Below are positions 9,898-20,401 of a stretch of 28,059 nucleotides of DNA, piece by piece. Source of the DNA: Dissophora ornata (taxonomy: Eukaryota; Mortierellomycota; Mortierellomycetes; Mortierellales; Mortierellaceae); contig MU616988.1 of NCBI GenBank assembly GCA_025201705.1, positions 1 through 28,059 on the forward strand, read 5' to 3'. Both the position numbers and the translations under genes were made by a program. A model generated the notes under the pieces. That model saw only the letters and a program-made list of their open reading frames with translations, made no database searches and was not told the origin of the DNA. Numbering within the stretch: the stretch's first letter is position 1; each line of letters begins with the position of its first letter.

Positions 9898-9971
9898 GGG
9901 AGTCTCACTTCAGGGACGAGCAGCAAGAGCAAAAGAAAATAATGGAAGATGTCAAGGATGGACTGGGGCAT

Positions 9972-10773
9972 TAGCCTGTGGTAGGGTCAGTCGCGACTAG
10001 TACGTCGAAGGTCAGGCGAGTGTGGCACAGGCAAGGGCAGCGCCCACTCTCAAGTCATGGGATGAGATCTTATCAGATTCAAAAAATTATCAGATTTGGG
10101 ATTGTTTTATTGCCTTATCTCTTCCCTTTCCGTCTTCCTTCCCTCCCTCCCTTCCTCTCTCTCCCTCCCTCTCCCTCTCGCGCTCACACCCCTCTCTGTT
10201 CGTTGTTTCTCTCCATTGTCGATTCTCTCTCCTGACCTCTTTCTGTTGCCCTCGCTGTAACTGCTGCACAGCTTTCAACATCGCATCGGAACTACCCTGT
10301 CTTCCCTGCCTCCCCTGCTGTCGTCGCGAATCGACTTTCACTCGTCCCCGTATCGATTAACAACAAGGTACACTGTGCGCTCTACTTTGAATCGCGAGCT
10401 TCTCATTTCTGAATCGACCCCCCATTTGAATCAATTGCATTCAGCTGCTCGGAAGCAACCAGAGCTCGAAGAAGTGGCTGGGAACGAGACAGATAGGCAG
10501 CAGTATGTAATATTACTGTCAAGGCGGCACATAACATGTCAGTGTACAGTATACCCAGTGTAGTGCTGCCGACTGACAGTAGGATGCAACTGCAAGTGTC
10601 CACTGTTGATATCTGATCTCGTCACCTCACGCCCTTCTTGCAAACACAAGCAATAGTTGTCGTGTAACGCTGAGAGTGTTTCTCAGTGAACACAGATCCA
10701 GAACGCTCACTCTTTCCACATGTCTGTACACTCTTGGTGGAGCCTCCCACAAAGGCGTCATCCAAGCCACACA
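9972..10773. other. Promoter/5' region upstream of cytochrome b561
   Basis: About 800 bp hold no supported gene. The main feature is a long pyrimidine-rich tract (annotated separately), followed by AT-richer sequence with several short open frames that look random. It probably contains the b561 promoter and 5' UTR and, on the other strand, the start of the unidentified ORF. Confidence 0.5.
10118..10215 (+). repeat. Pyrimidine-rich (CT) low-complexity tract
   Basis: The tract is almost entirely C and T on the + strand, with repeated CCTCCCT and CTCTCTC units. It lies about 560-660 bp upstream of the b561 start codon. Such tracts are common near fungal transcription starts, so it may mark the transcription start region or the end of a 5' UTR intron (inference). 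Confidence 0.7.
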
Positions 10774-11873
10774 ATGGACCCGAGCAAGAACACGCAGAGT
10801 GTCGATGAGAGCCGCCCGCTCTTTGTCTCTTCCCCTTCCGCCGGACAAACTGAACATCACCCGCGTGCACATGCCCAGGGTTATTGCACCCTCGACAAGT
10901 TGCCCTCGCCTTTGAAGCAAAACAGTGAGAACAAGATAACCATCAACCACCACAAAAACAACAATAACAACAGCAACAACATCTCCGACGTTGAAGATAA
11001 TATCAACAGCCCTGTCGCAGACTCCGCATCATCCAGCTCTTCCGCATCCTCGATTTCGTCACGCAACGACGGTGAGGACCTTGAGCCGCAAATATCTAGT
11101 TCCTTATCCAGCCGACGTCAGTCACATCGTCGTGCCAGCCGGACCCGAATGTTGCTTTCTGTAGTCACTCAGCTGGGTCTCCTGGTGTTCTTCGGGACAT
11201 TGACTGGGGTTATCGCCAAAGCACCCTGGGCCTATCCGTACTCATGGCATCCCATCTGCATGGGGCTCTATGGATTTATCGCCACAGAAGGTATCGTTGT
11301 GGCGCCCAATGCATTTGTTTGATGAAAAAAAAAAATCACCCCTGGGCAATTAATTCACTTTACGACTAACCCTTTGTCTCCGCAGGCATCTTGATCCTTC
11401 AACCTCCCAATAAATCCAGCCAGAGAAAAACATCAAAAACCCTGCATGGTCTCCTGCATACGCTTGCTCTCATCCTGTCTCTCCTCGGGTATACAGCCAT
11501 CTACGTCAACAAAGAACGTCTGCAAAAGGAACACCTCCGCAGCAACCACGGTCTCTTTGGATGTACCACGGTGCTCATCTTTTCTCTTCAGGTTGTCTTC
11601 GGCGTCGCAGTCGCCTATGGACCCAGAAGTCTTTTTCGGTGGATAGGCCATAGCAGGATCATTCGAATTCATCGAATTTCCGGCTACATCTCGATCGGTC
11701 TGCTATGGCTAACACTCTGGCTATCGGTCCTGTCTAACTGGATGAAGAGGAACTTTGAGCACGAGTGGGTGTTTGCGCTTGGTCTAGGGATGATTGCGGT
11801 GGGGTTAGTAGGTCAGATCACGCCCGCAAGACTCTTTGGTGCCCACACTCGCACCCACGACGTCCGACCCTGA
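10774..11873 (+). CDS. Cytochrome b561 domain membrane protein
   Basis: Two exons (10774-11290 and 11386-11873, phase 1, GTATCG...CCGCAG) encode 334 residues. The first roughly 125 residues are polar and disordered, with an Asn/Ser-rich run. The C-terminal two thirds carry about six transmembrane segments. The expected heme-ligand histidines of the b561 fold are visible in SWHPICMGLYGF, LHGLLHTLALI, SNHGLFG and RIHRISGYISIG. b561 proteins move electrons across membranes, often from ascorbate to ferric iron or monodehydroascorbate; the donor and acceptor here cannot be read from sequence. I chose ATG 10774 (ACAATGG) over the in-frame ATG 10720. It is convergent with the sirtuin, with 125 bp between the stop codons. 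Confidence 0.88.
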
Positions 11874-11998
11874 AAGGCAGATAAAGCCAGAAAATAAACC
11901 TGGATATTATTGTATATTTAACGATTATTGGTACTCGGACAAAATGTCAAACGACAACTGACAACTACAACGGTGCAGCAGACATACATATTCATGAA

Positions 11999-13135
11999 TC
12001 ATGATCCCACGACATTCAATGTCTGTCGGCGACGTTTTATTATGCCTGAGATTTCTCCCAGCCCAAGTTCGTTCGCAACCGCCTTGAGAAGGCGTGAACT
12101 CGACTCATCATATCGAAGGTCTGCTAGGGGGTCACCTCTTGACCGGCCAAGGTTGATCATTGCTATCGGGATGCCTGTGTCCTTGGCAAGTTTGACCAAG
12201 CGAAATGCAGAGAACGTGGCCAGGGAGGAACCAATGACCAATAGACCATCGGATTCTAAAATCGCCTGTGTCGACCTTTCTTTGACGTCGACAGGGACGT
12301 TCTCACCAAAGAACACGACATTGGGCTTGTAATCGCCAGATCCGCAGCAGGAGCAAGTCGGGTACTGGAAGGTGCGGTAGTCAAGCATTTCTGCACTGTG
12401 CCCCGGAAGCTGTCGCCGCTGGTCTGGTGTGTTCAGCTCAACATCTCCATCGGCGTTCATCCTTGTGTACAGACTGGCGGTAGTCTGGCTCTGGACCACT
12501 GCGTTCCAGTCCGGGTTCAGATCGGCCAGGACCTGCTGAAATTCGGATCGATCCTCTTCGTGTCCACAGGTCATGCACTTGACGCTGTGCAATGTTCCAT
12601 GGAGTTCGATTACATCCTTGGCTCCTGCTTTTTGATGCAGTCCATCGACGTTTTGGGTAATCAGGGTCCTGACATATCCACTCTTGTTAGTCAGCAAAGG
12701 ATGCGGGTCTTCCTGTTGCTGCTGGTTATATGTCGGGGATGGGCCCTGGATGGGTTTTGCAGACAGCGGAGGCGACTGCATGGCAGTTATGGCATAGTGG
12801 GTTGGGTTGGGCTCTGTTGTCATGATGGGTGGGAATCCTAGAAAGGATCGTGCCCAGTAGCGATGCCTAGCCTCGTCCGATGCGACAAATGCCTGATAGA
12901 ACACAGGTTTGTAGTCTGGGTTGAGGGTATAGGTTCCATTTTCTCCGCGGTAGTCTGGGATCGCCGAGTCGGTGGAGACGCCTGCGCCTGTTAAAACCGT
13001 GATGTTGGGGCGGCCGTCGCGGAGGAACGAGGCGAGTTCCTGGACGGCGACCGGGAAGGGTGCTCGCGAGGAGGTGCTGGCGGTGTCTGTGGACAGGGTC
13101 TTTGAGACTGATTGGAGCGAGATTCGGAGGCGCAT
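11999..13135 (-). CDS. SIRT4-like class II sirtuin
   Basis: This intronless 378-residue frame is an NAD-dependent protein deacylase/ADP-ribosyltransferase of the sirtuin family. It has the NAD motif TGAGVSTDSAIPDYRG (residues 49-64), TQNVDGLHQKAG (160-171), the catalytic His in ELHG (His179), zinc cysteines in CMTC (187, 190) and CSCC (261-264), then VVFFGENV and VIGSSL. RYWARSFLGFP, NPDWNA and DGDVELN are SIRT4-type features of the mitochondrial class II group. The first roughly 30 residues are basic and Ser/Thr-rich, consistent with mitochondrial import. A Pro/Gln-rich insert (about residues 121-152) precedes the TQNVDG motif and looks lineage-specific. It is divergent from the CLASP gene. 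Confidence 0.95.
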   Translation of the reverse strand: MRLRISLQSVSKTLSTDTASTSSRAPFPVAVQELASFLRDGRPNITVLTGAGVSTDSAIPDYRGENGTYTLNPDYKPVFYQAFVASDEARHRYWARSFLGFPPIMTTEPNPTHYAITAMQSPPLSAKPIQGPSPTYNQQQQEDPHPLLTNKSGYVRTLITQNVDGLHQKAGAKDVIELHGTLHSVKCMTCGHEEDRSEFQQVLADLNPDWNAVVQSQTTASLYTRMNADGDVELNTPDQRRQLPGHSAEMLDYRTFQYPTCSCCGSGDYKPNVVFFGENVPVDVKERSTQAILESDGLLVIGSSLATFSAFRLVKLAKDTGIPIAMINLGRSRGDPLADLRYDESSSRLLKAVANELGLGEISGIIKRRRQTLNVVGS

Positions 13136-13680
13136 CTGCCGTGGCGCAGGTCAGACTGCAGGTGATGCTACGGCGGTGCGAGTCGTAGCAAAGGGCAACA
13201 GCGCGCTGGAATGGCGGGGACGAAGTCAGGAACGGGAGCAAGCTCGGGACGAGGACAGCGCGGGTCTGGCTGGAGCGACATCGTGCTCAGGGCAGTGTGG
13301 CCTCAGCAGGGGGGAATTGTATAAGGAAATGTTTTTTTTCGCTGTCCCTGTCCTTGTCACAAAGGCATCACATTATTAATCCTCTCTGCATCCCTTTCCC
13401 TCTTTTTAATTACGATGCCCACCCATCTTCAATAGAATCCCGCGCACTGATTCATCCCCTTCTCATTCTCCATCGCTCCTGTTAATCTCATTGATCCCCC
13501 ATCGATAATTGCCTGCCACAGAGAGCTGCTTCCCCATCCCTGTGGACCGCGTACACAATATTTTTTAAATTCTTTTCCGCGACAGGAACAACAACAATAA
13601 CAACAACAACAATAACAACATCAACAACAACAGCAGCATTTTCCCCTCCCCCAACGCAACCCATCCTCATCACCACCACC
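13136..13680. promoter_or_regulatory. Divergent promoter between sirtuin and CLASP
   Basis: The 545 bp between two divergent start codons contains no supported gene. The CLASP side has CT-rich stretches and, just before the ATG, an AAC/AAT-rich leader (13586-13637) that probably lies in the 5' UTR. No TATA box was seen. Confidence 0.45.
13586..13637 (+). repeat. AAC/AAT trinucleotide-rich leader
   Basis: An imperfect run of AAC with interspersed AAT lies 44-95 bp upstream of the CLASP start codon. It is a microsatellite, probably transcribed in the 5' UTR. Confidence 0.8.
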
Positions 13681-16326
13681 ATGCTCTCTGCCTCGACAGC
13701 GCACCTCAACTACCAGGAGCTCGACTCTGTCCTAAACCAGCCAGAGACAGAGCACAACTGGGCTGCCAAGGAGACTGCCATCAAAACCCTGGGCTCTGCC
13801 TGCCACTCCTCCATTGCCCAGAACTTGGAGTTCATCAGCTTCATCAAGAATCACCGCAAGGCCCTTTCAGAATCTGTACGTTATGCTTTTGTGATCTGCT
13901 GTATTTTCCGCGCATCCAACAATTCTCCCCTTCTAACGCAGCCTACAATCTATATATACCCCTCCATGGCCGTCATCTAGCTGCTCACAGAGAGGACCCG
14001 TCTGTCTGGAACAGCCTGTGAGCTCGTCGAAAAGTTATCCGCATCTATGGGCCGTGACTTTGGCTTGCACTTTAGCGACCTCTTCACGGGCACTCTGCTC
14101 AAGGTGTGTGCAAGGACAAACAAGGTTATGGTCTCGCGTGCCGTGAAGGCTCTGAACAGCATAATCAATGCAGGGTGTCTGGCCCCGCTCCCAAAGGCCT
14201 GTCAGGCTTTCGCAACAAACAACAAGGCGCTTAGGATTGCCTGCATCGGCCTCATAGCCTCCTGTATTGCTCAATATTCCAGCCACGAGCTGGAGCACTT
14301 TCTCCCCGTCTTTGAGCCCGTGCTGAAGGAAGGTGTCTCTGATGCCGCGCCAGAGGTGAGGGATACCAGCCGCAAGTCGTACAAGATTTATGCCGAAAAG
14401 TTTCCAGAGCAATCCCAGAGGTGAGTGAGGGAAATACATGTGCATAATGGTCCCTTACGTAGCATGTGGCCTGTGTATAATATTATCTCCTCAGGAAGGA
14501 CTGTCAGCTCTTACCTCTTGATCATGCATTGCCTGCTAGTCTTGATCTTGTGGCACGTTAGCTCCCCATCTCTTACATTTTGTTTTCTTCTCCCCACCAG
14601 ACTGACCGCAACTCTGCCGGGAAATGTACTAAAGTACCTTTTGCCCGACACAGGATCAACACCGTCGCGGTCAAGAACTGCAGCAACACCAGGACGGTCC
14701 GCCGCCGGTGTAGGACGCGTAGCTGAGACAGGAGAGTTGGGCCGTCAGCAGTCCAGTCGCGAGCCTAGCGCCGGTTTGAGCAGGACGGCGTCAAGCAGGG
14801 TCGGGCCTGTACGGGCCAGATGGATGGCTGTAACTGACCAAGGCCCCTCTAATACATTCAAGGCGCCGGTAGTCGCGAACCAATATGGGTCTCAGTCGAG
14901 CCAGCCTTATGCCTACCACGGATCCCAGCACCAGCAACCCCAGGCATCACAGACATATGCACCTCAGCAACATCAGTCCTTGTCCCGGAACCATGGTCCA
15001 ACCAGTAGAACAAGATCAGATTCATCTGAGAGCAGTGGGCACGGTATTCATCGAGCGCCCTCTCAGAGAAGTCGTACTCTCAACAGCAATGGAAGTTCGA
15101 GTGGCTCTATGATGCATCGATCGCCATCGATCAACTTGGCGACGAAAGGAGGTCCTCAGAGGGTTGCGCCTCCAACACCTACAACGTCGATGCCTAAAAA
15201 CCGGTCCGATCCAGTACCCTTATGAGCCGACTCTCCAAGGTAGAGCCTGTCTCCAAGGCTGGCCGAACATCGTCTCTCTCTAGTCTCCATAGCCAGGCTA
15301 GTCCAGCCAACCACGATGCATCCATGGAACGTGAACAAATGAGCGCCAGTGAGCGAGCCAGGTTTTGATAGTTGGAGAGCTAGTTTGACTACTTCACCCA
15401 GGCGCCAAATATATTGTGGTGCCATAAAAGATCCCTCTCTTGTATCATCCTACAGACCAGTACGTAAACCTTAAAGCGAACCGTCGCTCTGGCGATCAAC
15501 CTACACGGGCAGACCTAGGCGCGAGAAGAGTCGCCACAGACTATGCTGGATGCACTGGATACGGATTCTCGACGACTTTTATCTCGCCTGCCTCCTCATT
15601 GTCGACATCGCCCACGATGCAGTCGCCAACCCACCACCAGCTGTTCTCACAATTGGCATCATCCCCTCTAGATTCTTGTCCATCACCCGACGCCAGACAT
15701 TCAACTCTACCAATGTCACAACAGCCGGACGACCTTATTCCAGCTGTGTCTGCTCCACTTTCTCCAAGAGTTATCGCGGACGTTGGATGCCGATTCTCAT
15801 TCTCTGCACCTCCAGCAGCAGCACAAACAATACCACCAACTGCAGCAAAGCCCGGATAGCAACACTGCCGAACCGGTCCCTTTATCGCCACACTCACCAC
15901 TGCACCCTCGGCTGGCCGACTCTTATCTACTCTCTTCGCAGCCTTTGGCGATTACTGAGCAGATAAGTCCTCAGCATGCTCTGCCTTCGCTTTTACAGGA
16001 AGCAACCAAGACGGATGGGTCAGACTTTGATGTTTTGGACTCGTATGTTTGACAACACAGAGAGCTACCTGCAGATCGAGCAAGAGATTTTGGAGTTGCA
16101 GCAGTCGCTCAAAAAAGGACGATCTGGACTAGAGAAAAAAGAGAAGGAGGAGAAGGAGCTGGTGGAGGAGGAAGAGAAGAGTGTGTTTATGGATGAAGGT
16201 CTGAAGCTGATAGAGCAGGAGCAGGAGCAGATGGCAGTCAAGGCATATGCAGAGGAGTACGAGGCAACGCTAGCAGCGGAGTCATGCTCTTCGATGTCCT
16301 TGCCTTTGAGCTACGAGGATGGATGA
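13681..16326 (+). CDS. CLASP-family microtubule plus-end protein, frame-broken in its 3' half
   Basis: CLASP proteins stabilise microtubules through TOG/HEAT domains. Exon 1 (13681-13875), exon 2 (13981-14420) and exon 3 (from 14601) join in phase and encode a CLASP N-terminal domain: WAAKETAIKTL, FSDLFTGTLLKVCARTNKVM, VSRAVKALNSII, EGVSDAAPEVRDTSRKSYK, then a Ser/Gln-rich region. A later intron at 15349-15455 (GTGAGC...CTACAG) also keeps phase. The C-terminus (about 16055-16326) is an acidic, Gln/Glu-rich coiled coil ending SLPLSYEDG. Between exon 3 and the end the frame must change three times, near 15196-15225, 15755-15790 and 16047, where I find no good introns. Each would be resolved by a single-base change in a short run. 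This could be sequence error, a pseudogene, or missed splicing. Confidence 0.72.
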
Positions 16327-16608
16327 CACGGACCATATAGTGTGGAAAGCATGAAGAAGCCACGACCGAACAGGAGTGATACTAGTCCTCTCGTAATACA
16401 CGTTGATATTTTCGCTTCATCCCTGAACACCGGCCTTTCTGGAGCTGCGCGTCCAGGTAGCTGAATGGCCACAATAATGTTTGCTTGTGTAGGCGCCAAA
16501 GCCACCGATTGGATAGGCAGTCTCTTTTTGCTTTTGCTTTTTTTTTTTTCAAGCATTCCTTGTCTTTGCCTAGCTGTTTCTGCTCTTGCATCCCATTCAC
16601 TCCAGATC

Positions 16609-19600
16609 ATGGCCACCAGCAACATCGTTGCCGACTTCAAGGCCTGGCAGGAGGCATTGTTCATGGCCTTGGTCAAAGCCACCAAGGCCTCAAATGCCAT
16701 ACCCGCCGGCGATGTCTCATTCTACAGAACACTCGACCGCTCATTCGCCGCCAACATGGATGACGCCTCGACAGCAACCCTGGACTTGTGTAACGGGCTG
16801 TTAAGGCAGGCAGGCGGATTCCCTGCGGGGCAGCTCAAAGACAGCGACGACGTGAAGGACCGTTTTGAAATAGTTGTAGACGTTGTCGACAACCTGCTCG
16901 AGAAAGTGGTAAGACCTCGCCCGTCGGTCAACTCAACTATCTGCGATATGGAACCAATCCAACAGTTTGTAATTATCTGTCCCGCATCCTTGTCGTCTCT
17001 TCATATATAGGATGTGGCCATGGACGATATGAGATCTCCGCGGAAGAAAGGGGGAGCTGCAATCCACCAAAGTGCCCCCATTGTCGCATTGGCCAAGGTA
17101 TACCCACCCAACGACTCTCCATTTCCACGCACTCTCTGTATCAAATGTGTATTAATCGCGCATTCAACTTTGATGTCTTTTCCCGAATCTGACAGAGCGA
17201 CAAGTTGGAATACAAATATATCCATGCTCATAACATTGCTCGTCCTCAATTGCGGTTCCCAGATCCAGTCGACAACTCATCCACGCCGTTTGTGCGCAAG
17301 ATCAAAGTCAAACCCAATGCGAAAGTTGATCTCACCTATGGAATGAACCACATCTCTCCAGATTCTTCATCCTCGGAGCTGGTGGCACAACCCCACCCCT
17401 ACGAGTATGAAATCAAGCATCTGGAGTATCCCCAACACATGTTTGAACAGAGACCAGAGCAACTGTATGCACCATTTGATTCAACCTCTGCAATCTGGGT
17501 CGACACGGAAGATGCGCTCAAGGACATGTGCAGGACTCTGGAAATGCAGCGGGAGATTGCTGTCGATCTGGAGCATCATGACTACCGCTCTTTCCAGGGC
17601 TTTGTCTGTCTTATGCAAATCTCGACCCGCGATCAGGACTATGTGATCGATACGCTGGAACTTCGAGGATCGCTACATCTCTTAAACCAGTCCTTCACGG
17701 ATCCCAACATTGTCAAAGCGCTGCATGGTGCTGAAAGTGATATTATCTGGCTCCAGCGCGACTTTGGTGTCTACATTGTCAATCTGTTCGATACGTACCA
17801 CGCCTCAAAGTTGCTCGGTATGAGTCGCCCTGTCCTATGACATTATTTATTTATTTATTTTGGAATGGTTGGATTGGATTACTTGCGTGCAGACACAGCT
17901 AACAAACTTGTGTTCTTGTACATCTATAGAGTTCGGAAGCCACTCGCTCGCTCATCTGTTGAAGTTGTATGCCGACTATGATGCGGATAAAAGATGGCAG
18001 AGGGCAGACTGGCGTATTCGGTAAGAAAATGATTACCAGGACTTCTGAAAGAACACTGGTTTTGTTCACAGGGATCCTTACATGATTTATTATTCACACA
18101 TGCTCCTGTTAATAGCCCTTTGCCTAAGGATATGCTCACCTATGCCCGCTCTGATACGCACTTCTTGCTCTACATCTACGATCGTATGCGGAACGCGCTC
18201 TTGGACAAATCCAATCCAACAACACACAATCTTTTACGCGCGACTCTCCAGCGTTCTTCAGAGACGGCGCTCCGGGTCCACGAGAAGGACATTTACGATG
18301 CAGAAGGCGGAGATGGACCCAACGGATGGAGAAACATGTACTCGAAATGGAACCGGGCCTTTAACAATATGCAATTTGCAGTCTTCAAGGCACTCCATGC
18401 TTGGCGTGATCAGGTTGCGCGTGATGAGGACGAGAGCGTCAAATATGTACTTCCGAACAGTATGTTGTTTAAGCTGGCAGACCAGATGCCAGTCGAGGCA
18501 ACCAATGTGCTTGCGTGTTGCAATCCAATCCCGCCAATTGTCCAGATGCACGCTTCCGATATTGCCATGCTGATTGGCCACACGAAGGCCAGCGTGGTGC
18601 CGGTTCTAGGAGGGTTCAAGCCGGTCGAGATTGAGGTACCTGTGCATGTGCGTTTTGACCCAAGGACAGGACTGCAGGGAACAGCAGAGGCGAGAAAGCT
18701 TGTTGGAGAGACTGCCTCAACTTCGTCGTTGGCACCGTTTGAGGCACAAATGATCAACATGGCAGGACAGGCCAATGGCGGAAAAGTTGTTGTAGCTTCC
18801 TCGTCGGGTATGTTTGGCAAGAGCGCCGTCCAAGCTTCTACCGCCATCACCAAACCATTGGCGGATCCTATGACACTGATGGCAAGACGGTCGGGCCTGT
18901 TTGGCGATCTCGCTTTGACGAGGACCTCGCAAGCAGAGGAAGAAGGCAGGAAAATAGCCCAGAGAATAATGGATGAGCTTTCAACACAACCAGCAGAATC
19001 AGCACCGGTTTTTAAGGAAGTCACCCTGGTGACCGATGACGCATCAGCCAAGGCTGTCAACCCGGAAGAAAGCAAGGAAGAGGTGCTTTTCACGCCTCAG
19101 GAAGAGCGCGTGACGAAACAAAAGAGAACCGATGTCCTTGTACTCTCGACAATGTCAAAGAAGCGATCTAGGGCCATCGATGAAGACCGCGCCGAGCTCA
19201 AGCGGGAAGATAATGAAGTTGGAACGGCTTCAGAACCTCTGGGTGATGCTGCAGATGATGAAAAGGTAGAGATGGTATCGATCAAGAAGAAGAAAGCCAA
19301 GAAGGAGAAGCAATCTGTCTCATCTGCATCTGCCACCCCATCTTCGACCCCCGGCTCCGACAATGAACTCTCTGACAGTTTCGAGGCTTTCGATTACAGC
19401 AAAGTTCGCTCTACTGTGGATGAGACGGTTGAAGAGGCAACCTCGAGCAAGAAGCAAAGAAAGAAGAAGAAGAAGGCTGCTGCTGCTGGCGGCAGTGACG
19501 AGCCTCCGAAGCGTATGTATTTGTGTTTATGCTTACACGTTTGTCTGTCTTGAAGGGTCTTTGATGGTCTTGGTGTCCATCTGTCCATCACACTAACGCA

Positions 19601-19736
19601 TTTTCTTTCAACTTACTATATAGCATTTGATCCATACTCCAAGTTGGAGGAGAAGTCGGATCTGAAGAAGAAAGATGCTAGTCTTTCGCGAAACCCCAAA
19701 TCAGGGGCACGCAGTATGACCTTTGGCAAGAACTAA
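16609..19736 (+). CDS. RRP6: Nuclear exosome 3'-5' exonuclease RRP6 (EXOSC10)
   Basis: RRP6 is the nuclear exosome's distributive 3'-5' exoribonuclease, acting in rRNA, snoRNA and nuclear RNA processing and decay. Six exons fit in phase (16609-16908, 17011-17097, 17196-17817, 17930-18020, 18116-19512, 19624-19736) and encode 869 residues (human 885). Order of parts: PMC2NT domain in exon 1; [13 protein letters not shown] linker; DEDD-Y exonuclease with AVDLEHHDY (Asp253, Glu255), [14 protein letters not shown] (Asp311) and [14 protein letters not shown] (Tyr376, Asp380); an HRDC domain around residues 440-520 ([16 protein letters not shown]); and a Lys/Glu/Ser-rich tail with KKKKAKK-type basic clusters likely for nuclear import, ending SMTFGKN. 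All catalytic residues are present. An AATAAA lies at 19795-19800. Confidence 0.96.
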
Positions 19737-20401
19737 ATAGACGGCAACAGCGTAATCTGGTGTCAATCGTACCATTTCTTCTGCATCAACAGCAAATAAA
19801 TCTTTTGTAATCCACGAAAACATCATTGAGATCTACAGCCGTGTCAAGTTATAAGACCATAACAGTTGCATCTGCCCATGAGATACAGCCCCGATTTGAC
19901 GAGAGAGTTGTGCTTGTGCTTTTGATGTCTCGATGGATGTGCTCGTTGACATCTCCCAGGCGCAGCGTCAGTCTTTGTTCAGGCTACTCTATCAGAATCC
20001 AGATTGGATAGCAAACCCTGGTGCCCTGACAGCCCTGGTCACCCCCTCGAATTCCAGTGTTGCTGCGAACCTGGGCTAAGCCAAGAATATTTCGGAGACG
20101 GGCTCTTCTGGTAGACTCATGGACCAAACGGCCTGGTTGTTGTGGTAAGCAATGATGCATAACCAGCCCTGCATACACGGGCTTCTGATAAGCTGGGCAG
20201 TGGGTATGATGTCCATTGAACACGAACAAAATGTCTGTCAGAGCTACATATCCATCATTGCACTCACCAGGCATCGTGGAACTGTGCAGGGCAGAGGAAC
20301 AGGGGGCCAGAACTGAAATTCAAGGTCAGGTCACAACGAGTGATTGAACTTTCTTTCTTCCATGATCTCAATCAACCTCATTCCCTAAGCAACACAAGCG
20401 A
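19737..20401. other. Intergenic stretch between RRP6 and the RPA-interacting protein
   Basis: This holds the RRP6 3' UTR and probably the promoter of the next gene. A minus-strand open frame at 19984-20274 and another reading of the same region (containing HNNQAVWSMSLPEEP, ending near 20065) look faintly protein-like, but I could build no convincing exon structure, so neither is annotated. Confidence 0.45.

Noticed and set aside
19984..20274. 96-codon minus-strand open frame and a neighbouring protein-like stretch
   Set aside because: A plausible GTGAGT donor near 20271 gave no intron longer than 33 nt that kept frame, and the peptide matches nothing I know.
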